From Plasmodium malariae (taxonomy: Eukaryota; Apicomplexa; Aconoidasida; Haemosporida; Plasmodiidae), in assembly GCF_900090045.1 (NCBI RefSeq), contig NC_041788.1, positions 620,001 through 684,000 on the forward strand: 64,000 bases of DNA. Reading direction: 5' to 3'. Below the pieces are notes generated by a model. The model was not told the DNA's origin and did no database searches. It worked only from the letters and a program-made list of their open reading frames with translations. A program made the position numbers and the translations under genes. Positions 11,901 to 24,100 of this stretch are shown here, in pieces (positions within the stretch are counted from its first letter, which is position 1; each line of letters starts with the position of its first letter).

Positions 11901-14900
11901 ACATGCTCTTAAAGTAATATCTCTTATTTTCTCATCGCTATCATTTAAACATAACAATAACTTTTGAAAAATCTTTTTTAAAAATTTTTCTGTATAATTT
12001 GGTTCGCACTCCGGCATATATATAAAAAATCCTATTAATCCTTCTTTGGAGTTTCCATTTTTTATAATTTTCTTATCGTATTTTAATTTCCAGTTTATTA
12101 AATCATCATCTATCTTTTTACAATATTCATTTTTGCTTTTATCCTTTTCTATTAAATAATTACCATTCAGAAAATGAGATTTCCTCTCAGAATTTTTCTC
12201 CATTAATTCGTAATCACTATCACTATCGCTGTCTTCTTCGGTCATCTCTTCTTCTTCATCTTCCTCATCCTCAGTATATGCTTCTCCATCTTCTTCTTCA
12301 TCTTCATTTTCCTCATTCCTGTCCTCTTCATCATATCCTTTTTTTATTTCTTTATACTTATCCTTGTATGCATCATTGTTACCTTTACCCTTTTTAGTAC
12401 CATGTTTTTCTGCACCACTTTCTTCAGAATCAGCATTATTTTGTTCATCATAATCATCATAATCTGCTTCATCATCATCCGATTCATTATAATCATCAGA
12501 GCCCGTGATGTCATCATAATCAGCATCACTGTCAAAATCATCATCATCTGCGTTTATAGAATATTCTTTTGCCCTGCTTTCGTTTTCATCTTCATTTTCA
12601 CCTTCACTTTCTCTTTCATCATCTGAATAATAATTCTCCACTTCTTCTTCATCATCATCTATGAATTTTACATGTTTTTCGCCATTACCATTAGACTTAC
12701 CCCGTTGTTTGCTACCCTTCTTCTTATTTCCCTTAATAATGCTTCCATCAAATTTACTAATCGAATCATCGATTTGCTTTATTTTTTTTCCTGCTTCATT
12801 TTTTATTTCATTGTATTTCTTCACATCAATCAGCTTCACAACTTTGGATATGAAAATGTTTGCAATTTTTTCTGAACATTTCGATAAAATGGAAGATAAG
12901 CATAAGGAAACTCCGCTTTTTTCCACTGATGAAACGGCATTTATGAGAATATTAAAAATGTGTTGAATGTAAAACAATTTATTATTAATATCCATAAACT
13001 GACAAATATTTCCAATAGACTTAGCAGTAAGATACCTTATTTCAGGTATTGCATCATTAAGTAAGTGTATTAAAATTTCAAATATGCTATCGTAATAAAT
13101 AATAAATAAGGACGGATCAGAGACTAGATATATTAAGAAGTAAAATATCTGTAGTGATTTTTTTCTTATTTCTAACCTGATATTATTTATGCCTGTTTTA
13201 ATTACTGGCAATATTAAACATAAAGAAATATTATCAATTTTATACTCAAAAGATATGGATGAAAAAATATCTAAAAAGGCACTTAAGTTATTATTATTAG
13301 GGGAGTAAATGCACGATAACAGCTGTCTGCTTATATTTTTCATATCATTATTATTTATCATTTTTTCTAATTTATTAAAAATTTTAATACATATTTCTTT
13401 TACCTTAGCATTTGTTTCTGTAACTAATTCACACAAGGTATTTATTAAATTCATTAAAGCATTATTATCGATATAATTGAGAATATCAAATTTTGAAATA
13501 ATTATATGCAATGTTTCTAAGTAGGAAATTATGTCCTTATTCTTAATGCTTGAATTCGTTAAATTATCTACTATAAAAGGGAGTATTTTTTTCAAGGCAT
13601 ACTGGCTTATATCATTTAATATTTCTTCAATAATACTAATTCCCAAGACCTTTATGTTATTTACATTATCTTTGTAACATTCTAATAATAGTTTAAAATT
13701 ATTTAAAATATATGGCTCAAATCTTATTTTCAACACTTTAAATAAACTACCATATGCTAAATAAAAACTTTGCCTCTTAATAACATCCTCAGAGTCAATA
13801 TTAGAGTTTATTTTATCCAAAATATTATACTTCTTTAATATAGCCATACCATGAGCTTTTACAACACTTCCCAGCAACAAACAACAACCTTTTCTTATTT
13901 TTAATTCTTTGTTCGTAAAAATGATGGAAAATATGTCCTCTACAAAAACACTCACATCATAGCTTTCTAAGTAAATTAAACTATCAGTCTTATTTCCTTT
14001 ATCTCCATTTATTTTCTTTTTATTCTTTTTATGCCCTTCTTGTTCATCACCTTTTTTCCGGTCACTACTTGAAGTAGTATCACTTTTGTTCTTATTCCCT
14101 TTCTTTGTACTTTTCGTTGAATCTTGATTTTTCTCATTAATATCGAATGTTACATTTTTCTTCCTATGCAAACTGTTTGATACATTTGTCTTCATCTGAT
14201 TATAACCAAGGTGTGTGGGATGTGCCTCTTCTCCCACCTCCTCATCCTCAGAATCATGCTTGTTACCATTTTTTAGATTTTCTATAAATTTTGGTATTAT
14301 AGTGCTAATTTCAATTTGCGTAAAATTATCCGTATCCTTGTGTAAAATTTGTTCTATTAGTTTGTTTAATAATTCTAGCAACTCTTTCTTCAAATTTGGT
14401 CCTAAACATCCATAAAACATTACCACGATTAGGTCCACCATATTCTTATTTTTACTTTTTTTGTTATCTCTATATTTATTTAAAACATTATAAATTCTTT
14501 TGAATCCTTCTTCCAAATCTTTATTTTCATTTTTAGTTTTTGCATTTCCCTTATTACATTCACCGTAGATTGAATCAGAAGAGGGATCTAACGATTCGTC
14601 ATCCTCTTCTGAAAAGTCTTCATCTGAGAATTGATTACTGTGACTATTAGTCGTAAGCTCTTTTTTCCCCTTGGCACTTCCTACTGCATTATTTCTTCCT
14701 ACATTCATATTCCTTTTTTCCTTTTTCTTTTTTCTTTTTTTACTCATTACAAGATATTCATTGTACGAATTTATTAGTGAAGTACCACAAATAATAACAT
14801 ATTCCTTTATCTTCGTTATATCACTTTTTTCCTCTAAACACAAACCTAATAAAAAATTTAAAACAAATTCAACATCATCAATAACGGTAATATAGTACGA

Positions 14901-17900
14901 TTTCGCCAGCTTTTCCATCGTTTTCAGTATTCCTATTTTCCCATATTCCTTAAAAGTTATATATTTAGATGTTAACTGAAAAATTAATTCTTTCGTTTTA
15001 TGTTTATTGGTTGATACTACAATACTTTTGCATATCATATCTTGGAAGTCACAACACTCTTTTTGCAACGAATCTATTAACATGTATTGGTCCGTGACAC
15101 AAGGGATGTTCAATTTGCGTATAATTTCTTCACAGTATTTTTGGGTCTCCTTATTATAATCATTCTTAAATATATTTATGTATGTATATATTGATTCGTT
15201 TTTAAAAATATCAAAATTATTTTTCTCTTTTTCTTTTTGTTGCTCATCACCCATTACATATTTATAGAGAGACTTGATTATAACATTTCTACGTTTTTCA
15301 TTTTGTGTTATGCACAATTCTAAAAGTGCTCTAATATTTTTCTTATTCAATAAGTATGAATTAAAGTTGTCTAAAAATGATTCAAGTTCTACATCAATAT
15401 CTGGATATTTCTCAAAAGAAATTTGTAAACATTTCAGAGCATCTTCGTCATTAATTTGCGTTTTAGTATGTAATAATATATCTAACGTTTTTAAAATATT
15501 CAATGTTGCATCTTTATCATTTATAATATTAATGCTATGAAAAACGATTGGAATTAAAAATAATGTCAGTACGTAAGTTATTTTTTCATTCATATTAAAA
15601 GAACTGAAAATCATTAAAGCTGACCCACCTACTTTGTTATATTTACTTATTTTGTACAAACATCTTGTTATTTTATTTTTACAACTTAACAATTTTGTAC
15701 TTATCATGTTATCAATTATTATATACAAATATTTTTGAGCAAATCTAGTTGTTAAATCATTTTTTAAAAAAATCATAATTTTCTTTATAAATATATTTAC
15801 ATATTTCATATCAAATATATCACGAATATAGCTCATTAATTTAATGCATTTTAAAAGGTATTTATTTCTTTCAAATATTTCATATATCCTAATTCGAATT
15901 TCATTTTGTTTTTTTATTTCTTCCATTTCTAAGTCTTCCTTTGTCATCCCTTTGTTTTTGTTGTTATGTTTCTTATCTTTTGTCGTACTTCTATTGTTTG
16001 TCTTTCTACTTTTATTTAACTCTTCTTCCATAATTAATTCTGCTGTTTCTTCATCATACATAGAAAATAAATGTTTGTTTCTTTTTATATTTTTGCTTTC
16101 AACTACAACTGTCGGTTGATAAACATTTCTGTCCACATATAAAGTATCGTATGGGCTTTTACATATTTCTATTTCTTCCTCTTTTATGTTTTCCACACTC
16201 TTATCATCCAACATTTCAATCAATTTACTTGTAAATGAAATTAGTTGCTCTTTTATATTTACATTATTTATGCTTGTTAATTCTTGTCTCTTCGATATTT
16301 TTATACAACCTTTTTTTTCAATACAATTCTTCTTTTTATTAACAACTAATGCAGAAATACCTTCTCTTTTTATTTTTTGCATATCCTTACGTAGTTCATT
16401 ATGACGGGAATTAGATATATCCTCTTGTTCTGCTTCACATTCTTTCTGACTATTGCCTACATTTTTCAAAATGTAAAAGGTTTCAACTAAATGTATACAA
16501 ACATTTTTATGTAATGTACTGTCATAATAATCAGATCCCTTTAAGACAAAAGCTATTACTACTTCTAAATTAATATTAGTTAATAGTTCCTTACAAATAA
16601 AATTTTTCATTCTTCTTCTGCTTACGCTATTTCTCAAATTTTTATAAAAGAGACTTGGGTGACAGAAGCATACCATGAACAACACATAACAGTTTTGTTT
16701 TTCATTTGGATCTAGATAAACCTTATTTACATAGGAAAAAAGGAAAAAAGTAAACTTCCTTAATATAAACTTGTTACCATAATGATAACGAGAATTGTTC
16801 CAATATATAAATAGGTAAATGTAAAAGGAGTATAAAATTAATTGAAATATTTCTTTCTGCATTAATAATACATCTAGTAATATGTGGAAGTCATCCACAT
16901 AATTTTGATATTCACAGATATGTCCATTAAGTATACCTCCTTTTTTTAAACTAAGTACGTAATTTTGAAAGGTTTTCTGATTTTTTTTCCTAAATTCCGC
17001 ATTATCATATTTTTTCTCTTGCAAATAGTGAAGGATGCATAATATAATAAGAAACGTGAGCATATGCAGATTGTCTAATTTGTTTTTCCTACCCTCTATT
17101 TTATTGGTGTGCTCTACTTTGTTATGATGATATAAATTTGTTCCAGTCTTTTTTTTCTCCCTTTTACCACTTTCAGACAATAACACATGTTCTATGTGTA
17201 TCTTACCTATTTTATCAAAACAGATGGAACTCGAAAAATCTTTATTCAGACTATTTAGATAATCATAAACCATTTTATTATCTTCATTCATCAAGAATTG
17301 AAGTAATAACAAAAGAGAATACACGTAAAAGAAGAATTTGTCAAGAGGAATTTTGCTTATTTCATTTATATCATATAAGTAAAACAGTTCATCTTTATTG
17401 TATATACTTTTAAGTAATATTTCATTGATTTGATTGTCAATATTCTTAACAGATGGATGAGTACATTTTATATACAAAAATAAGAATAAATTAACACCAT
17501 ACACATGTTTTAATACTTGTTTTGTTAAGCAGAAGTTTATGTGAGATTTCAAAATCGATAACAATTTCTCATTAACTTCTAGTACACTAACCAAATCGAT
17601 GTAATATAAAATACAGAAATATAAAAAGGTATCATTATTTTTTCCATATTTTTCTAAGAGTTCCAAAATGTTCTTTGAAAATATATTATATATATCTTTA
17701 TCATTTTTGAAAATACTGCTTATGCGCCTGACAAACTTTAGAGATTCAATTTTTACATCTTCATTTAAATCGTTTTTTAAATAATTTGTTATCATAGCTT
17801 CATTTGAAGTAATAGTATTCTTGATTTCTTTGCTCTTATATGATGAGAGGAGATACGTAGCACACCTTAAAAATATAATTTTCTCATTAAATTTAATAGC

Positions 17901-19001
17901 ATTTAATTTTTTGTAATTTTCAAATAACATTTTTAATATACAGTCATTATCATTATTCAAATGAAATTTATAAAAAATAATAAAATACAACAAATCGCAA
18001 CTTTCTATATTTTTCGTTTTCTTTATGTTTATAACAATGTCTAATACATTATATAAATATTTCTGGTTATATAATTCCGAATAATAATAAAAAGAAGCTG
18101 CATTTCTTAAAGCTACTTCATCATATCTATGAATAAGATTTAATATAACAGTAAACATATTTTCATCTTTACATATTTGAAAAAAATATTTAAATGATCT
18201 AGTAATTTTTAGTAATATTTCTTTATTAGTATTTAAAATATTAATAAAAATATTAGTAAATCTATCTATCATTTTTTTTCTATATAATGCACAAGTTTGA
18301 TTTATAGTACATAAGTACAAACCAAATGACTCAACGACAAGGTAAAGGGGAGTTTCCTCTGTACAAATATTTAAAAGATATTCCAATTCTGCTTCTTCAC
18401 TTGGTATATTTCCTTCTTCTTCCTGGTATTTATCTCTATTCTTCATATTACTAATATTTGAATAAATTAAAATCAATTTATTAATTATACCTTTTTTAAG
18501 CATACGTAATTTATGGTTTACTTCGTTAAACTTCTCATTACTATAAAATATGTCATCAAGAAATGATACACATTTCATAAATAACTGACGAAAAGGAGAT
18601 ACAAATTGTAAGTCTGATAGTAAGTTATCATATTCAGAACAAAAGCATAAAATTTTCTTACAAAAAAATGCTCTTTCAAAATAACTAAAACCTACTTCAT
18701 CTGATCTTTTTAAAATATATTTATATAAATTTTCTTTTATTTTCTCCCTATTTATTTCATTTATTAAGTGAGATAATAAATGTATACAAATACACATATT
18801 ATTTTTTATATAATTTGTCTCTTTTGTAAAAAATAGCAAATCAATAAGTTCAAAAGCTTCTTCATCATCTTCATTTAAAATATCCTCAATATTATTTTTC
18901 ACCAATTCTATATGTTCCCTCTTTGCTTTTTCTTTCTTTAAGTAAATAAATTCCCTAATATCCTCCATATTATTCGTTTCGTTATACATGTTCAGGTCCA
19001 T
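8756..19001 (-). CDS. GCN1: GCN1, HEAT-repeat activator of the Gcn2 stress kinase (two exons)
   Basis: A giant HEAT-repeat protein. GCN1 binds ribosomes and Gcn2-type kinases so that uncharged tRNA can trigger eIF2-alpha phosphorylation; it acts in the cytosol. The central EF3-like region (from about residue 1700) has RKGCCLLLGSVVKAHG, FEPYILNNFKLLLECYKDN, then LILPVIKTGINN and a LLNDAIPEIRYLTAKSIGNI repeat, matching the GCN1 order. The Gcn2 (RWD)-binding region near 2440-2560 has VRQISYNIYKNYV and then ISALTLGDLVFKT. A very acidic insert sits at about 2110-2270. Exon 1 is 19001-9069; a GTACGA donor follows in phase 0, then a 145-base AT-rich intron ending TATATGTAG, and exon 2 at 8923-8756 with 55 codons plus TAA. 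Without splicing the frame ends just inside the intron at 9054 with a non-homologous tail (VRLA). The spliced protein is about 3,366 residues. Family certain; last exon very likely. Confidence 0.93.
8924..9068 (-). other. GCN1 terminal intron
   Basis: A 145-base GT-AG intron with a (TA)n and poly-T acceptor tract (seen on the plus strand at about 8930-8990). The donor ATG|GTACGA keeps phase 0 into GGAGAGAGC. Exon 2 then reads open for 55 codons with mixed, non-repetitive residues (GESCLKCILEVNDE, then LLEFANSVLAKK). Confidence 0.8.
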
Positions 19002-21194
19002 CTTTCAAAACATTGCATAAATACGTGGACTTTAGCTATTTCAGTGAATTGAAGTCTAAACAGAGAGCAGGACCAACAATGGGAGATTACGAAAAATGGG
19101 AGAACAAAAATGGGGGAATATCAATAGTTGAATAAACTACATATGATGAAAAAATATAAGAATAAGCTAAGGAAAAATGAATGATATGCGAATAAAAAAT
19201 AGAACAAACTACTGAAGAATGATTATATGAGAACACACAGTAGGTGCATAAAAAAATGTGTTTGTACATAAACATAAACATATATATATATAAATATACA
19301 CAGAGTAGCAGCTATATGGAAAATGCAACGTGCATGTATGTGCTACTGTTTTCTCCCAACACCGTTCAAATTTTGCACTATGGTAAACACCGTCCTTAAT
19401 GAATTATTCTTGTATATAATAGTACTCTTTTTTTTTTAAAAGGTATTTATGAATATATATATATGCATAAATATGAACGCTTGTTTTCTTAATACTGAAG
19501 GAAATTATGTTTTGAGTTCTTGAAAACTATGGATTGAATTCAAAGATGATGCTTTTCCCATTTATTTCTCTTTAATTTTCTCTTATGAAAACTTAAGAAA
19601 AAATAAAAATATATAAGATTAAACAAAAATGAAAAAAAAAAAAAAAAAAACTTTTCTCTTTATTTTTTTATTAATAAAATTTATAATTTTTTACAGCAAA
19701 AATTCTCTTTGCATCAAAAAAACAAATAGTTAATATTCTTGTGTAAAATATGTTCAGCAATGCATTCTTTTGAAAAATAGAACCATATTCCTTATTTGTT
19801 TGTGTTAGGTTCTCATAAAAAAAAAAAAAAATTTTATATTAATGGAGAAAAAATAAATGTGCACTAAAAATTATACCACCATCGTCCATTTTAAAATGGT
19901 AACATACATAGTAATTTTCATTGCATTATAGAAGAAATTAGAAAAAATTCAAAAATAAAAGTACACGTAATACTCAAAATATGCAAGAAAAAGGGGATAA
20001 ATTTGGAACTTTAAGTGTTCCATTTTTTTTTTTTTTTTCTTTTTTAAAATAAACAAATTTTTTTTATCAAATTGGGTAAATTCTTATAGGAAAATATTCG
20101 TTATTATATTTCTTCCCTGCTATGTTTTTATCATTTTTTCTTATATAACACGTGTAACATATAATATACTTCGTGGAAACAATAAAGGCATATAAATATG
20201 CATACGTATGTAATAGTATTGTGTATATACATACGTAAAAGGACAACTTTACTACTTTTCCTATGTTGTCGCAAAATAAGGCAACTATATGTGCACAGGA
20301 ATAGTTTGTCATTTTTTATTTTGAATGTCATAAAATTTAAATATACGTCTTAATTCACTGTACCTTAATTGGTTATACAGTTGGCCACTTGATATATGAC
20401 ATAATATGCTGCATAATATACGACTATTTTGTGACCTATATGAGATTTATTTTTTTAGCTTATCTGGAAATTCAAATTGCCCACTTGGTTGGTTTGTAGG
20501 TGAGTTAATTTAATAACTTTAAGCGAACCCTATATTTTTCCTAGTTTTAAATATATTGTTTGTTATGTAGTTTACAAAATGTATATATTTACAAATGGTG
20601 AAAGATAAAGAAATGCTAGTGTGAAAAAGATTTAAAAAAAAAAAAAAAAAAAAAACTGTTACGTTATCCTTTTCATATGTGTTTTTTTAAAAATAGAAAA
20701 AAAAGTATATAATTTGTGTACGTGTTAATATGCAAAGAATTGTTACAAAATCACCGCAATAACAATAAGAAAATGCATAAAAGAAAAAAATCCTATTTCT
20801 CTATTAATATATAGCAAAAATATGTAATCAAATGTATGGAAAATAATCAAAAAAAATTAAATTCCTAATTTTTAATAAGACAACACGAAAATTCATTTGT
20901 GAACGATTCATATTTTACGAAAAAACAGAAAAGTGTTAAACAGAAAAAAAGTATAGAAATTAAAAATATAACAGCTTAAATAAAAAAACAAAAAAAAAAA
21001 AAAGATGCCTCAATTAGTTAAAATTTCCTTTAATTATTACAAATAGTATATATATTCTACGTAATAATTTTTGATATTCATAGGAAATTTGCTCGTAAAT
21101 ATTCTTATATATGTATTAATGTTTTTTTTTTTTTTTTCTCTTGCTTTATTACTAATTGCATCTTATTAAATCTTTCTTCTTACTTTCTTCTCTT
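19002..21194. promoter_or_regulatory. Intergenic region upstream of GCN1 and downstream of AAR2
   Basis: Both flanking genes are on the minus strand, so this holds the GCN1 5' flank and the AAR2 3' flank. A/T runs occur at about 19628-19650, 20022-20046 and 20634-20655. A slightly more GC-rich patch lies near 20340-20545 but is broken by stops in all frames. No gene is supported. Confidence 0.55.
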
Positions 21195-23159
21195 CTAATC
21201 GTCATCTACATAAGTTGGTTGAAATTCTTCATACACAAAAGATAAATCAGGCAAATGCAGCCCTAGTTTTGCGTATATAATTGTATCTATAGAATCTACC
21301 AATTTTACTATATTTACATTAACATCCTCTAAATTACTGATTATTTCATAAATATTATAAATTCCAAACAGAATGAAACTATTTTCTGCATTGTCAAAAA
21401 AATCATCACTTAAGTAATTTAAATGGATGAATATAACTTTTAAAACTTCTTCAAAGAAATCTACGATAAAAAGGTCAAAGAAAATTAATGCAGCCTTGAA
21501 AAATTAAAAGGAAAAAAGAAAAAGAGTAAAACAAAACATGGACATTGCTACATAACACGCACATAAATATATATATATATATATATATAAGTTCATTATG
21601 TCAAAATACGAGAGTATTACATTTCATTCGATCTTTCAACAAATAATTCATAACCCCTCGTTAACTTCTTTTATACCTGCAAAGTTACTTATCAAATGCT
21701 GGGAGTTTGAAACAAGTTCAAAGAGCTTCTTCCACTGAAGAAAGGATTGATAATTGAAACCTAAATGAAATAAAATAAAAGCAAATTGAAACTCACCTAA
21801 AATATAAAAAAGCTTATTTTCAAACTTGCGAAACCCCTCCTGCTTTTCATTGTCATAATAAATGTACGTATATTCCTGTTGAATTATTTCTTTCAGTATC
21901 CAATATTTTTCTAAATTTTTCATAGTTAAATCTGTAGGAACATACTTTTTATGTTTATTATCAATGTGGATGCACTCGAAGTAGCTTTTATTGGCGCAAT
22001 AATCATTTGGCAAACCGCTCTCTGTTTGTTCCTCCGATAATTCCTCTACTGGTTCCTCATCTAGTTCCTCTAATTCTTTTTCTGCTACATCCTTCGCGAT
22101 ATCCCTCGTTTCTTCTTCTTTCACACTGTCTTCTTTTTTATGGTTCCTAAGTATGTTAAGCTTCTTCCGATAATTCCCACCAGACGTGTACTTCGGAATA
22201 ACGGAATAAAACATATAGGGTTGGTTATACAAGTTCATTTCTTCATCCCTAAATAAATCGTTTTTCTCTTTTACCTCTTTTAAAAAGGATGAACAAAATG
22301 TTTTATTAACTGGCTCAATTTTATCAATTACTTCCTCATTAATATAGCTAGTTAAGCTTTTCCAAATTTTCGTATATGTGTATGGGTAAATTAAAATAGA
22401 GCTTTTCTTTTCTTTTATAATAGTCTCATCTAAGAAATCTTTTTCATGCAGATGAAAAAAATATTTATACATAAAATCATCTTCCCCTACATATGTGAAA
22501 TTGTTGTTCTTCTTGTCATATTTTAAAACTAATAATTTCTTTTCTATATCAAAATAAAGGAATCTGCTATTTCTTATTTCTTCACAGTTATTTTTTTTCA
22601 TCTCATTCATTATAAATTCTTTTGAGATTTTACTATTTTCGTTAAATAATACATCACTACTCCAATAAAGAAAATGACAACCTTTATTAATGAACTTAAT
22701 AATTTTATAAGGTGTATCCAATTCAAAATTAGAATAGTCCAGACCTACTTGTAATTTTATGTTACTCTTAAAAGGAACTTGTTCATTTTTTTTATCCTTG
22801 TCTTTCTTTTCATAATCTTCTAACTGTGCATTTTCCACGTTTGATTCATCATCATTTTTGTTTAACTCACGATTTACCATATTTAACTTATCACTACTTG
22901 TTTTTTCCTTATCAAACATCTTTATTAATCCATTAATTATAAAGTTTTCATTTGATTTTAAACTACCGTTATCCAACATTCCTTCACAGTTGTTAACAGA
23001 ATTTTTGTTTTTACTTTTATCCTCTTCTTTTCTTCCTTCCTTTGTCGTCTCATCATCCATTAGTAAAACAAGGGAACACCTATCATTATAAACAAAGGAA
23101 CTAACTGTACTATCTCTGTTTCCATTAGTGGGCTTTTCAACATGGATATATTCAGTCAT
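21195..23159 (-). CDS. AAR2: AAR2, U5 snRNP assembly chaperone (two exons)
   Basis: AAR2 binds Prp8 in a cytoplasmic U5 snRNP precursor and is replaced by Brr2 in the nucleus, so it is a splicing-machinery assembly factor. The N-terminal domain shows LQVGLDYSNFE (residues about 136-146) and the GCHFLYWSS strand, matching the family's G-x-D-Y-x-x-W/F start and 'GIHFxxxSS' strand, then a YPYTYTKIWKSLTSYI helix. The C-terminal helical domain has LGEFQFAFILFHLGFNYQSF, a near-textbook AAR2 segment. Exon 1 is 23159-21677, ending GCAG before a GTATAA donor (phase 1). Exon 2 is 21460-21195 after the acceptor TTATCGTAG; it completes an Asp codon and continues ADFFEEVLKVIFIHLNYLSD to a TAG. The spliced product is about 582 residues, longer than usual because of Lys/Asn/Glu-rich inserts (about 35-130 and 330-380). 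Confidence 0.93.
21461..21676 (-). other. AAR2 intron
   Basis: A 216-base GT-AG intron. The GTATAA donor is in phase 1 and the acceptor ATCGTAG restores the frame. An upstream TTTCAAG at about 21495 looks like an acceptor but would put the next exon in a frame that meets a stop within a few codons. The intron contains a (TA)n tract near 21567-21590. Confidence 0.8.
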
Positions 23160-24100
23160 TGCATATTTTCGTGGTATGTACAGGAGCAGATAGCCGCAGC
23201 GAGAAAAATTTGTATATTTATAATTTTTTTAAAAAAGAAATTTTTTTTTAAAATTTAGTTCTTCATTTTAAAAAAAAAAAAAAAATGAAAATAATAAGGG
23301 AGTGAAAAAAAAGGAAAAGAAAAATTTCATAGTAGGTTTTATTATTTTCTTTTTTCTTTTTTTTTTTACTGTTCTTTAATCTTACGCAACATTATCCTTA
23401 AAATGATTACTTATTCGCATGGAAATTTCTCATCTTTTCATGCGTAAAATAAAATAATGTAAAATTCTCATTGCGGGAGGCTCAATAAGAGAATGTTTTT
23501 ATTTTACATTTACTCAAATGATTATAAAAAAAAAAAAAAAAAATGGGGCTCAAATATGTAGATCACAATGTAATATATATAATATATATGCTGTCAAACG
23601 GCATATTTCACGTGATCTAATATTTCAAGTTTTTCCTTTTTGAAATGAGGGACAAGTAAATAGGAAGAATATTACTGCTTCATGTGTTACACTAAATATT
23701 ATACGTTACATGCTTTATATTATACGTAATATGCTTTATATTATACGTAATATGCTTTATATTATACGTAATATGCTTTATATTATACGTAATATGCTTT
23801 ATATTATACGTAATATGCTTTATATTATACGTAATATGCTTTATATTATACGTAATATGCTTTATATTATACGTAATATACTTTATATTACATGTTATAT
23901 GCTTTATATTATATATTATCTTTTTTTTGCATATTTACTATATTACATATTTTTCTTCATAATATAAATTATTTGCTACTATGTGTGCATATGTTTCACA
24001 TGCACTGTGAAAGGAGAATATATATTTGATTAAATGAACAAATTAGACTTTCTTTCATTTTTCTTATAAATTTTCTTCTTTTTTTTTTTTTTTGTGAACA
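23160..24100. promoter_or_regulatory. Divergent intergenic region with a 21-bp minisatellite
   Basis: It separates AAR2 (minus) from the phosphatase-like gene (plus), so both 5' flanks lie here. Besides A/T runs at about 23270-23285 and 23526-23543, it holds a near-perfect 21-bp tandem array about 190 bases upstream of the plus-strand start. Confidence 0.5.
23704..23920. repeat. 21-bp tandem minisatellite
   Basis: The unit ATGCTTTATATTATACGTAA plus one T is repeated eight times without change at 23710-23877, with one or two diverged copies on each side. Because 21 is a multiple of three, one frame stays open through it, but the peptide is only the repeat and there is no reason to think it is translated. 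Confidence 0.9.

Noticed and set aside
20340..20545. Mildly GC-richer spacer as a possible gene
   Set aside because: Stops in all six frames at short spacing and no RNA family pattern seen by eye.
21481..21500. TTTTTCAAG as AAR2 exon 2 acceptor
   Set aside because: Requires phase 0, but the strong donor is phase 1; using it leads to a stop within a few codons.
23710..23967. Open frame of repeated seven-residue units
   Set aside because: Produced by a 21-bp minisatellite whose length is a multiple of three.
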